DNA of 64,000 nucleotides. It comes from Reyranella massiliensis 521 (lineage in GTDB: Bacteria > Pseudomonadota > Alphaproteobacteria > Reyranellales > Reyranellaceae). The stretch covers positions 1 through 64,000 of the forward strand of contig CAMAYC010000008.1 in NCBI GenBank assembly GCA_945862125.1. Reading direction: 5' to 3'. A model generated the notes under the pieces. That model was not told where the DNA came from. It made no database searches and saw nothing but the letters and a program-made list of their open reading frames with translations. The position numbers and the translations under genes are program-made. Shown here one piece after another: positions 52,889-61,914 of the stretch (its first letter is position 1; every line of letters starts with the position of its first letter).

Positions 52889-54226
52889 ATGGCGTCAAGC
52901 ATCAAGCACGTGCACATCGTGGGCGGCGGCCTCGCGGGCAGCGAAGCCGCGTGGCAGCTTGCCGAGGCGGGCGTACCGGTGGTGCTGCACGAGATGCGAC
53001 CCGTGCGCGGCACCGAAGCACATCTCACCGAAAATCTCGCCGAGCTCGTCTGCTCCAACTCCTTCCGCTCCGACGATGCGCAGAACAACGCCGTCGGTCT
53101 CCTGCACGAGGAGATGCGGCGCGCCGGCTCGCTGATCATGCGCGCGGCCGATGCCCACAAGCTGCCGGCGGGTGGCGCGCTTGCCGTCGACCGTCACGGC
53201 TTCTCGGCGGCGGTGCAGGAAACGCTGCTCACCCATCCGCTGGTGACGCTGGAGCGCGCCGAAGTGGCGGGCCTGCCGCCCGAAGACTGGGACAGCGTGA
53301 TCGTGGCCACCGGCCCCCTCACCTCGCCCGCTCTCGCCGAGGCGCTGGCAAAACTGACGGGCGAGGAGTCGCTCGCCTTCTTCGACGCCATCGCGCCGAT
53401 CGTGCATCACGACAGCATCGATCTCTCGGTGGCGTGGAAGCAGTCGCGCTACGACAAGGGCGGACCCGGCGGTGACGGCGCCGACTATCTCAACTGCCCG
53501 ATGGAGAAACCGCAGTACGAGGCGTTTGTCGCGGCACTCCTCGCCGGCGACAAGACCGAGTTCAAGGAGTGGGAAGCCAACACCCCCTACTTCAACGGCT
53601 GCCAGCCGATCGAGGTGATCGCGGCCACCGGCCCGCAGACCCTGCGCTTCGGGCCGATGAAGCCGGTCGGCCTGCGCGATCCGCGCACCGATCGTCGTCC
53701 GTGGGCCGTCGTGCAGCTTCGCCAGGACAATGCGCTGGGCACGCTGTGGAACATCGTGGGCTTCCAGACCAAGCTGAAGCACGGCGAGCAGGCCCGGATC
53801 TTCCGCACCATCCCCGGCCTCGAGAAGGCGGAGTTTGCGCGGCTCGGGGGCTTGCATCGCAACACCTTCCTCAACAGTCCGCGCCTGCTCGATGCCACCT
53901 TGCGCCTCAAGGCGATGCCGCGTCTGCGGTTCGCGGGCCAGATCACCGGCTGCGAGGGCTATGTCGAGAGCGCCGCCGTCGGCCTGATGACGGGCCGCTT
54001 TGCGGCGGCCGAGCGGCTGGGCCGCACGCAGCCGCCGCCACCGCCGACCACGGCGATGGGTGCCCTGCTGGGCCACATCACCGGCGGCGCGGACGCCACC
54101 ACCTTCCAGCCGATGAACGTCAACTTTGGCCTGTTCCCGCCGATTGACGGCGCCTTCAAGGGCAAGGAGCGCAAGCAGGCGATGAGCGCACGCGCGCTCC
54201 AGGACTTCGATCGCTGGGTAGCGTAG
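52889..54226 (+). CDS. trmFO: Folate- and FAD-dependent tRNA (uracil-54-C5)-methyltransferase TrmFO
   Basis: A 445-residue flavoprotein. The FAD motif [11 protein letters not shown] is near the N-terminus, the TrmFO cysteine motif CSNSFRSD at about residue 51 and [14 protein letters not shown] provides the second. [12 protein letters not shown] completes the family set. It makes ribothymidine at position 54 of tRNAs using methylenetetrahydrofolate. CGGAGAGC precedes the ATG. Confidence 0.95.
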   Translation: MASSIKHVHIVGGGLAGSEAAWQLAEAGVPVVLHEMRPVRGTEAHLTENLAELVCSNSFRSDDAQNNAVGLLHEEMRRAGSLIMRAADAHKLPAGGALAVDRHGFSAAVQETLLTHPLVTLERAEVAGLPPEDWDSVIVATGPLTSPALAEALAKLTGEESLAFFDAIAPIVHHDSIDLSVAWKQSRYDKGGPGGDGADYLNCPMEKPQYEAFVAALLAGDKTEFKEWEANTPYFNGCQPIEVIAATGPQTLRFGPMKPVGLRDPRTDRRPWAVVQLRQDNALGTLWNIVGFQTKLKHGEQARIFRTIPGLEKAEFARLGGLHRNTFLNSPRLLDATLRLKAMPRLRFAGQITGCEGYVESAAVGLMTGRFAAAERLGRTQPPPPPTTAMGALLGHITGGADATTFQPMNVNFGLFPPIDGAFKGKERKQAMSARALQDFDRWVA

Positions 54227-54251
54227 CCGGAAACAATCCGTAACGATCGGC

Positions 54252-54272
54252 AACGTTGGGTAACCAAACGTT
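54252..54272. promoter_or_regulatory. Dyad upstream of the second acyl carrier protein gene
   Basis: Two AACGTT sites (54252-54257 and 54267-54272) flank GGTAACC, making a nearly perfect 21-bp inverted repeat 57 bp before the acyl carrier protein ATG. It could be an operator; no regulator is known. Confidence 0.4.
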
Positions 54273-54329
54273 ATTTCACAGGCGCCGGCGAATGAGGTGA
54301 CATGGTCTCACCCTTCGACGGAGAGAGCC

Positions 54330-54614
54330 ATGCTCGCCACACAGGAACGGGTCGCCGATGTCGGCCCCGATAGCGGCCACATCGTGATGCAGGAGATCTT
54401 CCGCCTGCTGTCGCCCTATCAGGTCGGCAGCAAGGGCATCACGCCGCAGACCGTGATCTCGACCGGCCTCACGGTCGATTCGCTCACGATCATGGATGTG
54501 ATCATGGAACTGGAAGACCGCTTCGACGTCACCATCCCGCTCAACACCGTGGCCGAGATCGACACGATCGACCAATTGGCCGAAACCGTCATGCGGCTGC
54601 GTGCCGGGCGTTGA
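54330..54614 (+). CDS. Acyl carrier protein-like protein
   Basis: A 94-residue carrier protein. The attachment serine is Ser51 in TVDSLTIMDVIMELEDRFDV. It has a longer N-terminus than AcpP. It stands alone, so it may serve a specialised acyl transfer. GGAGAGAGCC precedes the ATG. It differs clearly from the acyl carrier protein at 45624. Confidence 0.8.
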   Translation: MLATQERVADVGPDSGHIVMQEIFRLLSPYQVGSKGITPQTVISTGLTVDSLTIMDVIMELEDRFDVTIPLNTVAEIDTIDQLAETVMRLRAGR

Positions 54615-54671
54615 TACCCTCATGAGATAAGTTCGCGAGCGCCGGGCGCGGCGCGTGCTAACTAGTCCGCA

Positions 54672-56024
54672 ATGACCCCCGCAGAACGCCGGCAGATGAT
54701 GCTGGCCGGGCCGATCGTGCCCACCATCCTGGCCCTGGCCACCCCCAATGTGCTGAACGTGGCCATGCAGAGCCTGGTCAGCATTGGCGACGGCTTCTTC
54801 GTCGGCCAGCTCGGCAGCACCACCGCGCTGGCGGCGCTGGCCCTCGTATTTCCGGCGCAGATGACCTTAGGCATGATGTCGGCCGGCGCCATGGGCGGCG
54901 GCATTTCCTCCTCGGTGGCGCGCGCGCTGGGCTCGGGCAACAAGGCGGCGGCGGAAGCGGCAGCGGCGCATGCGCTGGTCATCGCGCTCGGCATGGCCGC
55001 CCTGTTCGCCGTCGTCTTCGTGGGCTTCGGCCGGCTGATCTTCGGCGCGTTGGGCGGTAGCGGCGGCGCACTCGACGGCGCCGAGGCCTTCGCCACCATC
55101 CTCTTCCTGGGCTGCATCGTGCATTGGGTCGCCAACTCCATGGCCTCGGTGTTGCGCGGCACCGGCGACATGAAGACGCCGGGCTACGCCCTCGTGGCGA
55201 GTGCGGCGCTGCAGATCCCGCTGACCGGCGCCTTGACGCTCGGCTGGTTCGGCCTGCCGGCTCTGGGCATTCGCGGGCCGGCGTTGGCGGCCGTGATCTC
55301 CTTCGCCTTCGCCGCGGTCTGGATGCTGTCGCGCCTCATCGGCGAGAAGGCCACGATCCGGCTGCGCTGGCCGGTCGACGGCTTCCGCTGGCGCGCCTTC
55401 CGCGACATTTTGAAGGTGGGCGCAGTGGCCTGCCTGGTCGTGATCCTGACCAACGGCACGGTGCTGATCGTGACCGGTCTCATCGGACGCCAGGGCGATG
55501 CCGCCATCGCGGGCTACGGCATCGGCTCGCGGCTTGAATACATGCTGATCCCGATCAGCTTCGGCATCGGCGCCACGCTCACGGCGCTGGTCGGCACCAA
55601 CATCGGCGCCAAACAGTATGCCCGCGCCCAGCGCCTGGCCTGGACCGGCGCGCTGATGGCGGGCTGCGTCGCCACCCTCATCGGCATCGTCGTGGCGATC
55701 TGGCCCGACCTCTGGCTCGGCATGTTCACCAGCGATCCCGGCGCGCTCGCCTCGGGCCGCCACTACCTCCGCATCGTGGGTCCCGTCTACGGCTTCTTCG
55801 GCGTCGCCATGGCGCTCTACTTCGCCTCGCAGGGCACCGGCGAGATGATCTGGCCGATCGGCGCCAACATCACGCGCATCACCATCGCCGCCGGCGGCAG
55901 CCTCCTCGCCCTCGACACGTTCGGCTGGGGCGTCTCGGGCCTCTATGCCGCGGTCGCCGCCGGTATCGTGGCCTTCTCCCTGGTGCTGGCCTTCTCGACC
56001 ACGCGCCGCGCGTGGACCGGCTAG
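54672..56024 (+). CDS. MATE-family multidrug/toxin efflux transporter
   Basis: A 450-residue inner-membrane protein with about 12 hydrophobic segments in two six-helix halves. N-terminal LATPNVLNVAMQSLVSIGDGFFVGQLG, ARALGSGNK and LRGTGDMKTP are MATE hallmarks. It exports cationic compounds with Na+ or H+. It starts 57 bp after the carrier protein. Confidence 0.92.
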   Translation: MTPAERRQMMLAGPIVPTILALATPNVLNVAMQSLVSIGDGFFVGQLGSTTALAALALVFPAQMTLGMMSAGAMGGGISSSVARALGSGNKAAAEAAAAHALVIALGMAALFAVVFVGFGRLIFGALGGSGGALDGAEAFATILFLGCIVHWVANSMASVLRGTGDMKTPGYALVASAALQIPLTGALTLGWFGLPALGIRGPALAAVISFAFAAVWMLSRLIGEKATIRLRWPVDGFRWRAFRDILKVGAVACLVVILTNGTVLIVTGLIGRQGDAAIAGYGIGSRLEYMLIPISFGIGATLTALVGTNIGAKQYARAQRLAWTGALMAGCVATLIGIVVAIWPDLWLGMFTSDPGALASGRHYLRIVGPVYGFFGVAMALYFASQGTGEMIWPIGANITRITIAAGGSLLALDTFGWGVSGLYAAVAAGIVAFSLVLAFSTTRRAWTG

Positions 56025-56036
56025 ATTAGACCGGCG

Positions 56037-56498
56037 CTACTTCCAGGGCGTCGGCGGCGGGATCGGGCACGGGCCCTCGACATCGACCGTGGTGAAATCG
56101 GCCGGGCCCACGATCTCGAGATATTCCATGTCGGCCGAGTAATCGAACAGGTAGTGCCGGATGCCCGGGCGCTGGTGGACGCAGTCGCCCGCCTTCACCA
56201 GGGTCTCCTCGGTCTCGTACATGAAGCGTGCCCAACCTTTGAGCATGATGACGATGTGGAATTTGGCCTCGTGATAGTGCCAGCCGGTGCCCTCCTCGGG
56301 CGGCAGGTTGGCCTTCACGAGCTGGGCGATCACCTGGCCGCCCGTCGCCTCGACGATCCCGAGGTCGCGATAAAGGAAGAAATCGCGCAATCCGCCCGAT
56401 TTATACTCAGTGTCGCCCTGGGCAATATGCGAGAAGGCAGTGGCAATCAGGGCCGCAGTGGCGGCACTTTGAGGCTTGGCAAGGGTGTCGACGGTCAT
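56037..56498 (-). CDS. Cupin-domain protein
   Basis: A 153-residue single-domain cupin. Motif 1 is GWHYHEAKFHIVIMLKG and motif 2 is GDCVHQRPGIRHYLFDYSADMEYLEI, with the metal-binding histidines and glutamate present. Such proteins may be dioxygenases or isomerases, or may only bind ligands. CAGGAGG precedes the ATG at 56498. It is divergent from cobF. Confidence 0.85.
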   Translation of the reverse strand: MTVDTLAKPQSAATAALIATAFSHIAQGDTEYKSGGLRDFFLYRDLGIVEATGGQVIAQLVKANLPPEEGTGWHYHEAKFHIVIMLKGWARFMYETEETLVKAGDCVHQRPGIRHYLFDYSADMEYLEIVGPADFTTVDVEGPCPIPPPTPWK

Positions 56499-56574
56499 GG
56501 CAACCTCCTGCTGGGGTGCCGGATACCGAGCAAATTTTGTGCCGCGAAAACGAGGCGACCGTGAAGAGGCGAGC

Positions 56575-57333
56575 GTGAAGAAGATCCTCATCATCGGGAT
56601 CGGGGCCGGAGACCCGGACTACATCACCGTGCAGGCCGTAAAAGCCCTGAACCGGGCCGACCTGTTCTTCCTGATGGACAAGGGTCCGGCCAAGACGAAG
56701 CTCCGGGCGCTGCGCGAGGAGATCTGCCGCCGCCACATCGCCCCGGGCCATCCGCACCGTTTCGTCGAGGCGCCGAGCCCGTCGCGCGATACCGCCCCAG
56801 CCGACTACCGCGCCAGCGTCGATGAGCTGAACGAGGCCAAGCAGGCCGTGTTCGAGGCGATGATCCGGGACGAGATGAACGACGGCGAGACCGCCGGCAT
56901 CCTCGTCTGGGGCGACCCCATGCTCTACGACAGCACCATCCGCAACATCGAGGCGATCGCGGCCTCGGGACGTCAGTCGATCAGCTACGAAGTCATCCCG
57001 GGCATCACAGCGGTCCAGGCGCTGGCGGCGCGGCACGGAATCCCGCTCAACCGCATCGCCGAGCCGGTGCTGCTGACCACGGGGCGAAAGCTCGCCGAGG
57101 GATTTCCCGACGGCATCGACAGCGCGGCCGTGTTGCTCGATGGCGAGGACACCTATCGCCGCTTCGCCGATCAGGATGTCGAGATCTACTGGGGCGCCTA
57201 TCTCGGCACGCCCGACGAAATCCTGATCTCTGGAAGGCTCAAGGATGTCGCCGACGAAATCCACCGCCGCCGCGCCGAAGCGCGGCAGAAGAACGGCTGG
57301 ATCATGGATACGTATTTGCTGAGGCGCAGATAA
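56575..57333 (+). CDS. cobF: Precorrin-6A synthase (deacetylating) CobF
   Basis: A 252-residue SAM-dependent methyltransferase of the aerobic B12 pathway. GIGAGDPDYITVQAVKAL is the N-terminal SAM motif, WGDPMLYDSTIRNIE the central one, and YEVIPGITAVQALAARHGIPLN the third, all in CobF form. It methylates C1 of precorrin-5 and releases acetate. It starts with GTG after GAAGAGGCGAGC. No other cob genes are near, so it is an orphan member of the pathway. Confidence 0.92.
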   Translation: MKKILIIGIGAGDPDYITVQAVKALNRADLFFLMDKGPAKTKLRALREEICRRHIAPGHPHRFVEAPSPSRDTAPADYRASVDELNEAKQAVFEAMIRDEMNDGETAGILVWGDPMLYDSTIRNIEAIAASGRQSISYEVIPGITAVQALAARHGIPLNRIAEPVLLTTGRKLAEGFPDGIDSAAVLLDGEDTYRRFADQDVEIYWGAYLGTPDEILISGRLKDVADEIHRRRAEARQKNGWIMDTYLLRRR

Positions 57334-57358
57334 CGTCTGGACCTTGGCGCTTCAACGG

Positions 57359-58282
57359 TCACACGTAGCGCTTGAGCAGCGGCAGTGCGTGCTGAACGCA
57401 GTGTCGGCCTTCGGCGATCGCTTGCCGCGCCTTGGTAAACTCCATCAGGCCAATGTTCGCCAACCGCGGGACGAGCAGCACATCGGGCGGTTCGCCCGCA
57501 AGACGGGTGCGGGTGATGTGGTCCTGCATGATGTTGAGGGAGTTGGCGAGGACGTCGAGATAGCCCGGCGCCGACGACACCTGAGGCAGCAGGTCCGGGG
57601 CAATCTCCACCGCCTGCTCAGGGCGAGCGCCCGGCAGTTGGCCCAGCATCCGCCTGAAGAGTTCCGTCGTCACGCGCGACGGTGCGGCCGCAGGCGGCGG
57701 TGTCCGCGCCTTGTCGAAGCGCCGTCCGACCAGATCGCCGTTGAGATTGACCGCAATGATTACTTCCGCGCCGAGGGCCCGGCACACAGAGATGGGAACC
57801 GGATTGGTAAGGCCGCCATCGACCAGCCATTTGCCGTCGATCTCCACCGGGCTGACGATTCCCGGCAGGGCGATCGAGGCGCGCACGGCCTCGTGGATCG
57901 GTCCGGTCTGCAGCCAGACCTCGCGGCCGCTCGCCAGATCGGTGGCGACGGCGGCATAGCGCTTGGCGTAGCTCTCGATCGGCGCATCAATGCCGAGCCT
58001 GCGCAGAAGGGCCACCACCTGCTTGCCGTCGATCAACCCGCCGCCCATCAGCCGGACATCCATCAGCCGAACGACCTGGCGCCAGGTCGCCGTCTCCGCC
58101 CAGTGTCGCAGGCCGGCCAGTTTGCCCGCAACATAGGCCGCGCCGACCAGCGCGCCGATCGAGGTCCCGCAGACGACGTCGGGCTCGATACCGGCCTCGA
58201 TCAACGCGTCGAGCACGCCGATGTGCGACAGGCCGCGCGCCGAGCCGCTGCCGAGCGCGAGGCCAATGCGGGGATGTGTCAT
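57359..58282 (-). CDS. Patatin-like phospholipase
   Basis: A 307-residue patatin-domain lipase. The oxyanion loop is GSGSARG, the catalytic serine is in GTSIG and the aspartate in DGGL. It hydrolyses phospholipid or other acyl esters; family members also occur with PHA granules. The ATG at 58282 has AGGA 8 bp upstream; the ATG at 58291 is an alternative. Confidence 0.88.
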   Translation of the reverse strand: MTHPRIGLALGSGSARGLSHIGVLDALIEAGIEPDVVCGTSIGALVGAAYVAGKLAGLRHWAETATWRQVVRLMDVRLMGGGLIDGKQVVALLRRLGIDAPIESYAKRYAAVATDLASGREVWLQTGPIHEAVRASIALPGIVSPVEIDGKWLVDGGLTNPVPISVCRALGAEVIIAVNLNGDLVGRRFDKARTPPPAAAPSRVTTELFRRMLGQLPGARPEQAVEIAPDLLPQVSSAPGYLDVLANSLNIMQDHITRTRLAGEPPDVLLVPRLANIGLMEFTKARQAIAEGRHCVQHALPLLKRYV

Positions 58283-58382
58283 GCCAGGCATCCTACAAAG
58301 ATCGCGGCTGTTCGTCCCCGCTTGTTCATCATGGCGGCGCTTGGCATAAGCGGCCCAGCAAACAAACACCGGGAGAGAGCGC

Positions 58383-59525
58383 ATGAGCGACACCAGCAAG
58401 ATTTCGGGACTGCAGCTGCGCTCCCTGATCAGCAAGGACGGCACGCTCGAACTGTCGCTGACCAAGGTTGACGTGCCCGAGCCCGGTCCCGACCAGGTCG
58501 TGGTCAGAGTCGAGGCGAGCCCGATCAATCCGTCGGACCTCGGCCTGTTGCTGGGGCCGGCCGACATGGCGACGTTCAAGACGAGCGGCAGCGGCGAGAG
58601 CGTCAAGGTGACGGCCAAGGTGCCCGCCGCGTCGCTCCCCTTCCTCGCGACGCGCCTGGGCGAATCCATGCCGGTCGGCAACGAGGGCGCCGGCACGGTG
58701 ATCAAGGCGGGCTCCTCGGAGGCCGCCCAGGCGCTCAAGAGCAAGACCGTGTCGATGGTCGGCGGCTCGATGTATGCGCAGTACCGGCTGCTGAACGCGC
58801 GTGACTGCCAGCCGCTGCCGGCCGGCACGACCGCCGCCGAGGGCGCCTCGTGGTTCGTCAATCCGCTGACCGCCCTCGGCATGACCGAGACCATGAAACG
58901 CGAGGGCCACAAGGCGCTGGTGCATACCGCGGCGGCCTCCAACCTCGGCCAGATGCTGAACAAGATCTGCAACGAGGACGGAATCGGCCTCGTCAACATC
59001 GTGCGCAGCGCAGAGCAGGCCAAGCTGCTGAAAGGCATCGGCGCCAAGCATGTGGTCGATTCGAGTGCGGCGAGCTTCACCGACGATCTCACCCAGGCGC
59101 TGGTCGAGACCGGCGCCACGATCGCCTTCGACGCTATCGGCGGCGGGAAGCTCGCGAGCCAGATCCTCACCTGCATGGAGATCGCCATCAACAAGACGGC
59201 GACGACCTACAATCGCTACGGCTCCTCGGTGCACAAGCAGGTCTATATCTACGGCAGCCTCAACACCGGCGCGGTCGAGCTCACCCGCAACTACGGCATG
59301 GCCTGGGGCGTCGGCGGCTGGCTGCTGACGCCGTTCCTGCAGAAGATCGGCCGGCCCGACCAGCAGCGCCTGCGCGAGCGCGTGGTCAATTCGCTGAAGA
59401 CGACCTTCGCCAGCCACTACACCAAGGTCGTATCGCTGCCCGAGGTGCTCGACCTCAAGAACATCGCCAGCTACGCCAAACGCGCAACCGGCGAGAAGTT
59501 CCTGATCAATCCGAACAAAGGCTGA
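58383..59525 (+). CDS. Medium-chain (MDR) zinc-independent oxidoreductase
   Basis: A 380-residue medium-chain dehydrogenase/reductase. It has EASPINPSDLGLL, VGNEGAGTVI, then HTAAASNLGQMLNKIC in the nucleotide-binding domain and FDAIGGGKLASQIL. The catalytic zinc cysteines are absent, so it is probably an enoyl or quinone reductase. CGGGAGAGAGC precedes the ATG. A hydrolase gene follows after 36 bp. Confidence 0.85.
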   Translation: MSDTSKISGLQLRSLISKDGTLELSLTKVDVPEPGPDQVVVRVEASPINPSDLGLLLGPADMATFKTSGSGESVKVTAKVPAASLPFLATRLGESMPVGNEGAGTVIKAGSSEAAQALKSKTVSMVGGSMYAQYRLLNARDCQPLPAGTTAAEGASWFVNPLTALGMTETMKREGHKALVHTAAASNLGQMLNKICNEDGIGLVNIVRSAEQAKLLKGIGAKHVVDSSAASFTDDLTQALVETGATIAFDAIGGGKLASQILTCMEIAINKTATTYNRYGSSVHKQVYIYGSLNTGAVELTRNYGMAWGVGGWLLTPFLQKIGRPDQQRLRERVVNSLKTTFASHYTKVVSLPEVLDLKNIASYAKRATGEKFLINPNKG

Positions 59526-59561
59526 CGCCAAGTGAGCGGAGGTCCGAAGGGCGGCGTTGCC

Positions 59562-60338
59562 ATGGCGTCTCTCCGTGCCGCCCTGTTCGCTGTCCTTTGG
59601 TCTCTTCTGGGCACCTTCCTGCCCTCGTCGGCGTTCGCCAAGCCCGAGGACTTCCGCGACTTCGTCCTCTGGTCCCTTCCGCCCGGCGGCCAGAAAGTGC
59701 CCGTCGTGATCCTCATCGAGGGCAACGGCGGCACGCGTCCGAACGCCCGCAGCCCATGGGTCGACTGGTTCAACGCGCGCGGCGTCGCCGTCGCCCAGGT
59801 CCGCAGCGCTGCCTCGCGCAATCGCCAGGACTGGAGCGGCACCAGTTGCGGCCTGCAATACAGCGGCGACGCCCGCGACGTCATCGACCTCGCCCGCACG
59901 GACCAGCCGAGGATCGATACGTCCCGCTTTGCGGTGATGGGATTCTCGCGCGGCGGGACTGAAGCCCTCAACTCGGCGAAAAGCTTCCGCGGCGCCACGG
60001 CGCAGCCCACCGCAGTCTTCTCGTTCTACCCAGGCTGCGAAGGCTGGTGCTCCACGGACTATGCCAAGGATGGCGCCACGGCCGTTCACATCCTCTATGG
60101 CGACATCGACGAGTGGGGAAAATACCGCGACACCTACGGGCAGTGCCGTCGCCTGGCCGGCGGCCGGATCGTCTTCCACAACATTCCCGGCGCGCACCAC
60201 GGGTTTGACAACCGTTCCAGCGGAACCTTCCGCGCGTCGAATCAGTCCTTCCGCTACGAACCCAATGCGCAGGCACTCGAGATGGCCCGTGCCATTGTCT
60301 GGCAGACCCTCGCACCGGCATGGGGCCTGCCGAACTAG
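59562..60338 (+). CDS. Exported alpha/beta hydrolase (dienelactone hydrolase-like)
   Basis: A 258-residue protein with a signal peptide ending AFAK. The hydrolase fold has the nucleophile elbow GFSRGG, an acid in YGDIDEWG and a histidine in GAHHGFD. It is of the dienelactone hydrolase type. The ATG at 59562 places the signal peptide at the N-terminus; the GTG at 59532 is less likely. Confidence 0.8.
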   Translation: MASLRAALFAVLWSLLGTFLPSSAFAKPEDFRDFVLWSLPPGGQKVPVVILIEGNGGTRPNARSPWVDWFNARGVAVAQVRSAASRNRQDWSGTSCGLQYSGDARDVIDLARTDQPRIDTSRFAVMGFSRGGTEALNSAKSFRGATAQPTAVFSFYPGCEGWCSTDYAKDGATAVHILYGDIDEWGKYRDTYGQCRRLAGGRIVFHNIPGAHHGFDNRSSGTFRASNQSFRYEPNAQALEMARAIVWQTLAPAWGLPN

Positions 60339-60356
60339 CGTCAGACGATGCGAGGC

Positions 60357-61913
60357 TTACGCCAGCTTCCCGTCGAGCACCCTCTCCCAGACGGCATCGC
60401 CATCATCACAGTCGTGGCCGCGCCACGCGACGTGGGTGTCGGGACGCACCAGCACCAGCTTCGCGCCGTAGATTGGAGCAAGCCGGGATTCGGCGACGTT
60501 GACGATCTCGAGCGGCACCGGCGCCGCATCGATCAGCGGTGACGGATCTGCATCGCCGAAGCGCAGCAGGGTGAACCAAGGCCCGAGATGGTCGTAGAGC
60601 GCACTGCCGTCGGCCAGGAAGACGCTGGGCAGGCGCGCGCCGGGCGCGGTCGTGGGTTGGTATCTCAGCGGATCGCCCTCGACGCCGTCATAGCGGTAGC
60701 CGAACTCGATGCCCCAGCTTTCGTTCTCGGCGTTGCCGAGGGCGGCGATAGCGCGGCCCCGCGCATCGGGGTCGCGCTCGCTCTGGTAGAGCTCGGCGAT
60801 CTTCAGGCGCACGCCGGTGTGACGTTCCGAGGCGAGGCGGTTGCGATAGCCGACGGGCCGGCGCTCGCTCTCGTAGGACGCGAGCAGGCCCGGCGCGGCA
60901 AAGCCCTTTACGGCGGTGGCGAGTTTCCAGCCGAGGTCGACCGCATCGCCGATGCCGGTGTTCATGCCGTAGCCGCCGGTCGGGATGTATTGGTGGGCGG
61001 CGTCGCCCGCCAGAAAGACACGGGCAGCCTGGTAGCGCTCGGCCAGCAGCAAATGCGTGAACCAGGGATTGGCCACCAGGATCTCGCGCGGAAAGCGGCG
61101 GCCGGCCCAGGCATCAAGGATCGCATTCGGATCGATGTCGTTCGGATCGACGCCGGCCGGTGGACGTGTCTGCAGGGTCCAGGTGTCTTTGTCGTCCTGC
61201 GCGATCAGCGTGCCCTTGTCGGTCTGGTAATGCCAGGCGACGCCGAAGGCTTGCAGCAACTCGCGTGCCCCGGAGCGGAAATGGATCATGTAGCGGTGTG
61301 CCACGGCGGCGCGGCCTTCGAGCGCTATGCCCAGTCGCTCGCGCACGCGGCTGGTACCGCCGTCGCAGCCGGCGAGGAAATCGCATCGCACCCGCTCGGT
61401 AGCGCCGGTCTCCTCGCTGCGCAACGTGACCGTGACGCCCGCCTCGTCCTGCTCGAAATCCTCCAGGGCGACGCTCCAGCGTGCGTCGACCAGCGGATGA
61501 TCCACGATGGCGTCGCGCAATACCGGCTCAATCATCACCTGGCTCACACGCATGGCGGGCTCGCGTGGCTGGGTGCCGTCGTTGCAGGCAAGGATTTCGG
61601 CGCGCTTCTCTGCCACGCTGGGATAGCGGAAGCGGTGGAGTTCGCGGCCTCCTGCTTCCCGTGCGAGCGACGTGATCCAGGAGATGTCGAAGTTGTTCTC
61701 CTCCGGCACGGCCACGGCGCGCAGCCTGTCGGCGACGCCAAGACGGCGGAACAGCTCCATGGAGCGGCCGTTGGTGATGTCCATCTTAGGGTGCCGCGTC
61801 GTCGCGGGATGACGCTCGACCAGCAGGGAACGCACGCCGAAAGAAGCCAGCGTGCGAGCCACGGTCATGCCCACCGGCCCGCCTCCCACGATCAGGACGG
61901 GAACGTGCTTCAC
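60357..61913 (-). CDS. FAD-dependent aromatic hydroxylase (PheA/TfdB family)
   Basis: A 518-residue flavoprotein monooxygenase. FAD motif VGGGPVGMTVARTLASFG is at the N-terminus, DG-type CDFLAGCDGGTSRVRERLG in the middle, and GDAAHQYIPTGGYGMNTGIGDA binds the FAD. These enzymes hydroxylate phenols or similar aromatics with NAD(P)H. GTG at 61913 starts one base after the stop of the preceding flavin oxygenase, so they are one operon. Confidence 0.9.
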   Translation of the reverse strand: MKHVPVLIVGGGPVGMTVARTLASFGVRSLLVERHPATTRHPKMDITNGRSMELFRRLGVADRLRAVAVPEENNFDISWITSLAREAGGRELHRFRYPSVAEKRAEILACNDGTQPREPAMRVSQVMIEPVLRDAIVDHPLVDARWSVALEDFEQDEAGVTVTLRSEETGATERVRCDFLAGCDGGTSRVRERLGIALEGRAAVAHRYMIHFRSGARELLQAFGVAWHYQTDKGTLIAQDDKDTWTLQTRPPAGVDPNDIDPNAILDAWAGRRFPREILVANPWFTHLLLAERYQAARVFLAGDAAHQYIPTGGYGMNTGIGDAVDLGWKLATAVKGFAAPGLLASYESERRPVGYRNRLASERHTGVRLKIAELYQSERDPDARGRAIAALGNAENESWGIEFGYRYDGVEGDPLRYQPTTAPGARLPSVFLADGSALYDHLGPWFTLLRFGDADPSPLIDAAPVPLEIVNVAESRLAPIYGAKLVLVRPDTHVAWRGHDCDDGDAVWERVLDGKLA

Positions 61914-61914
61914 G

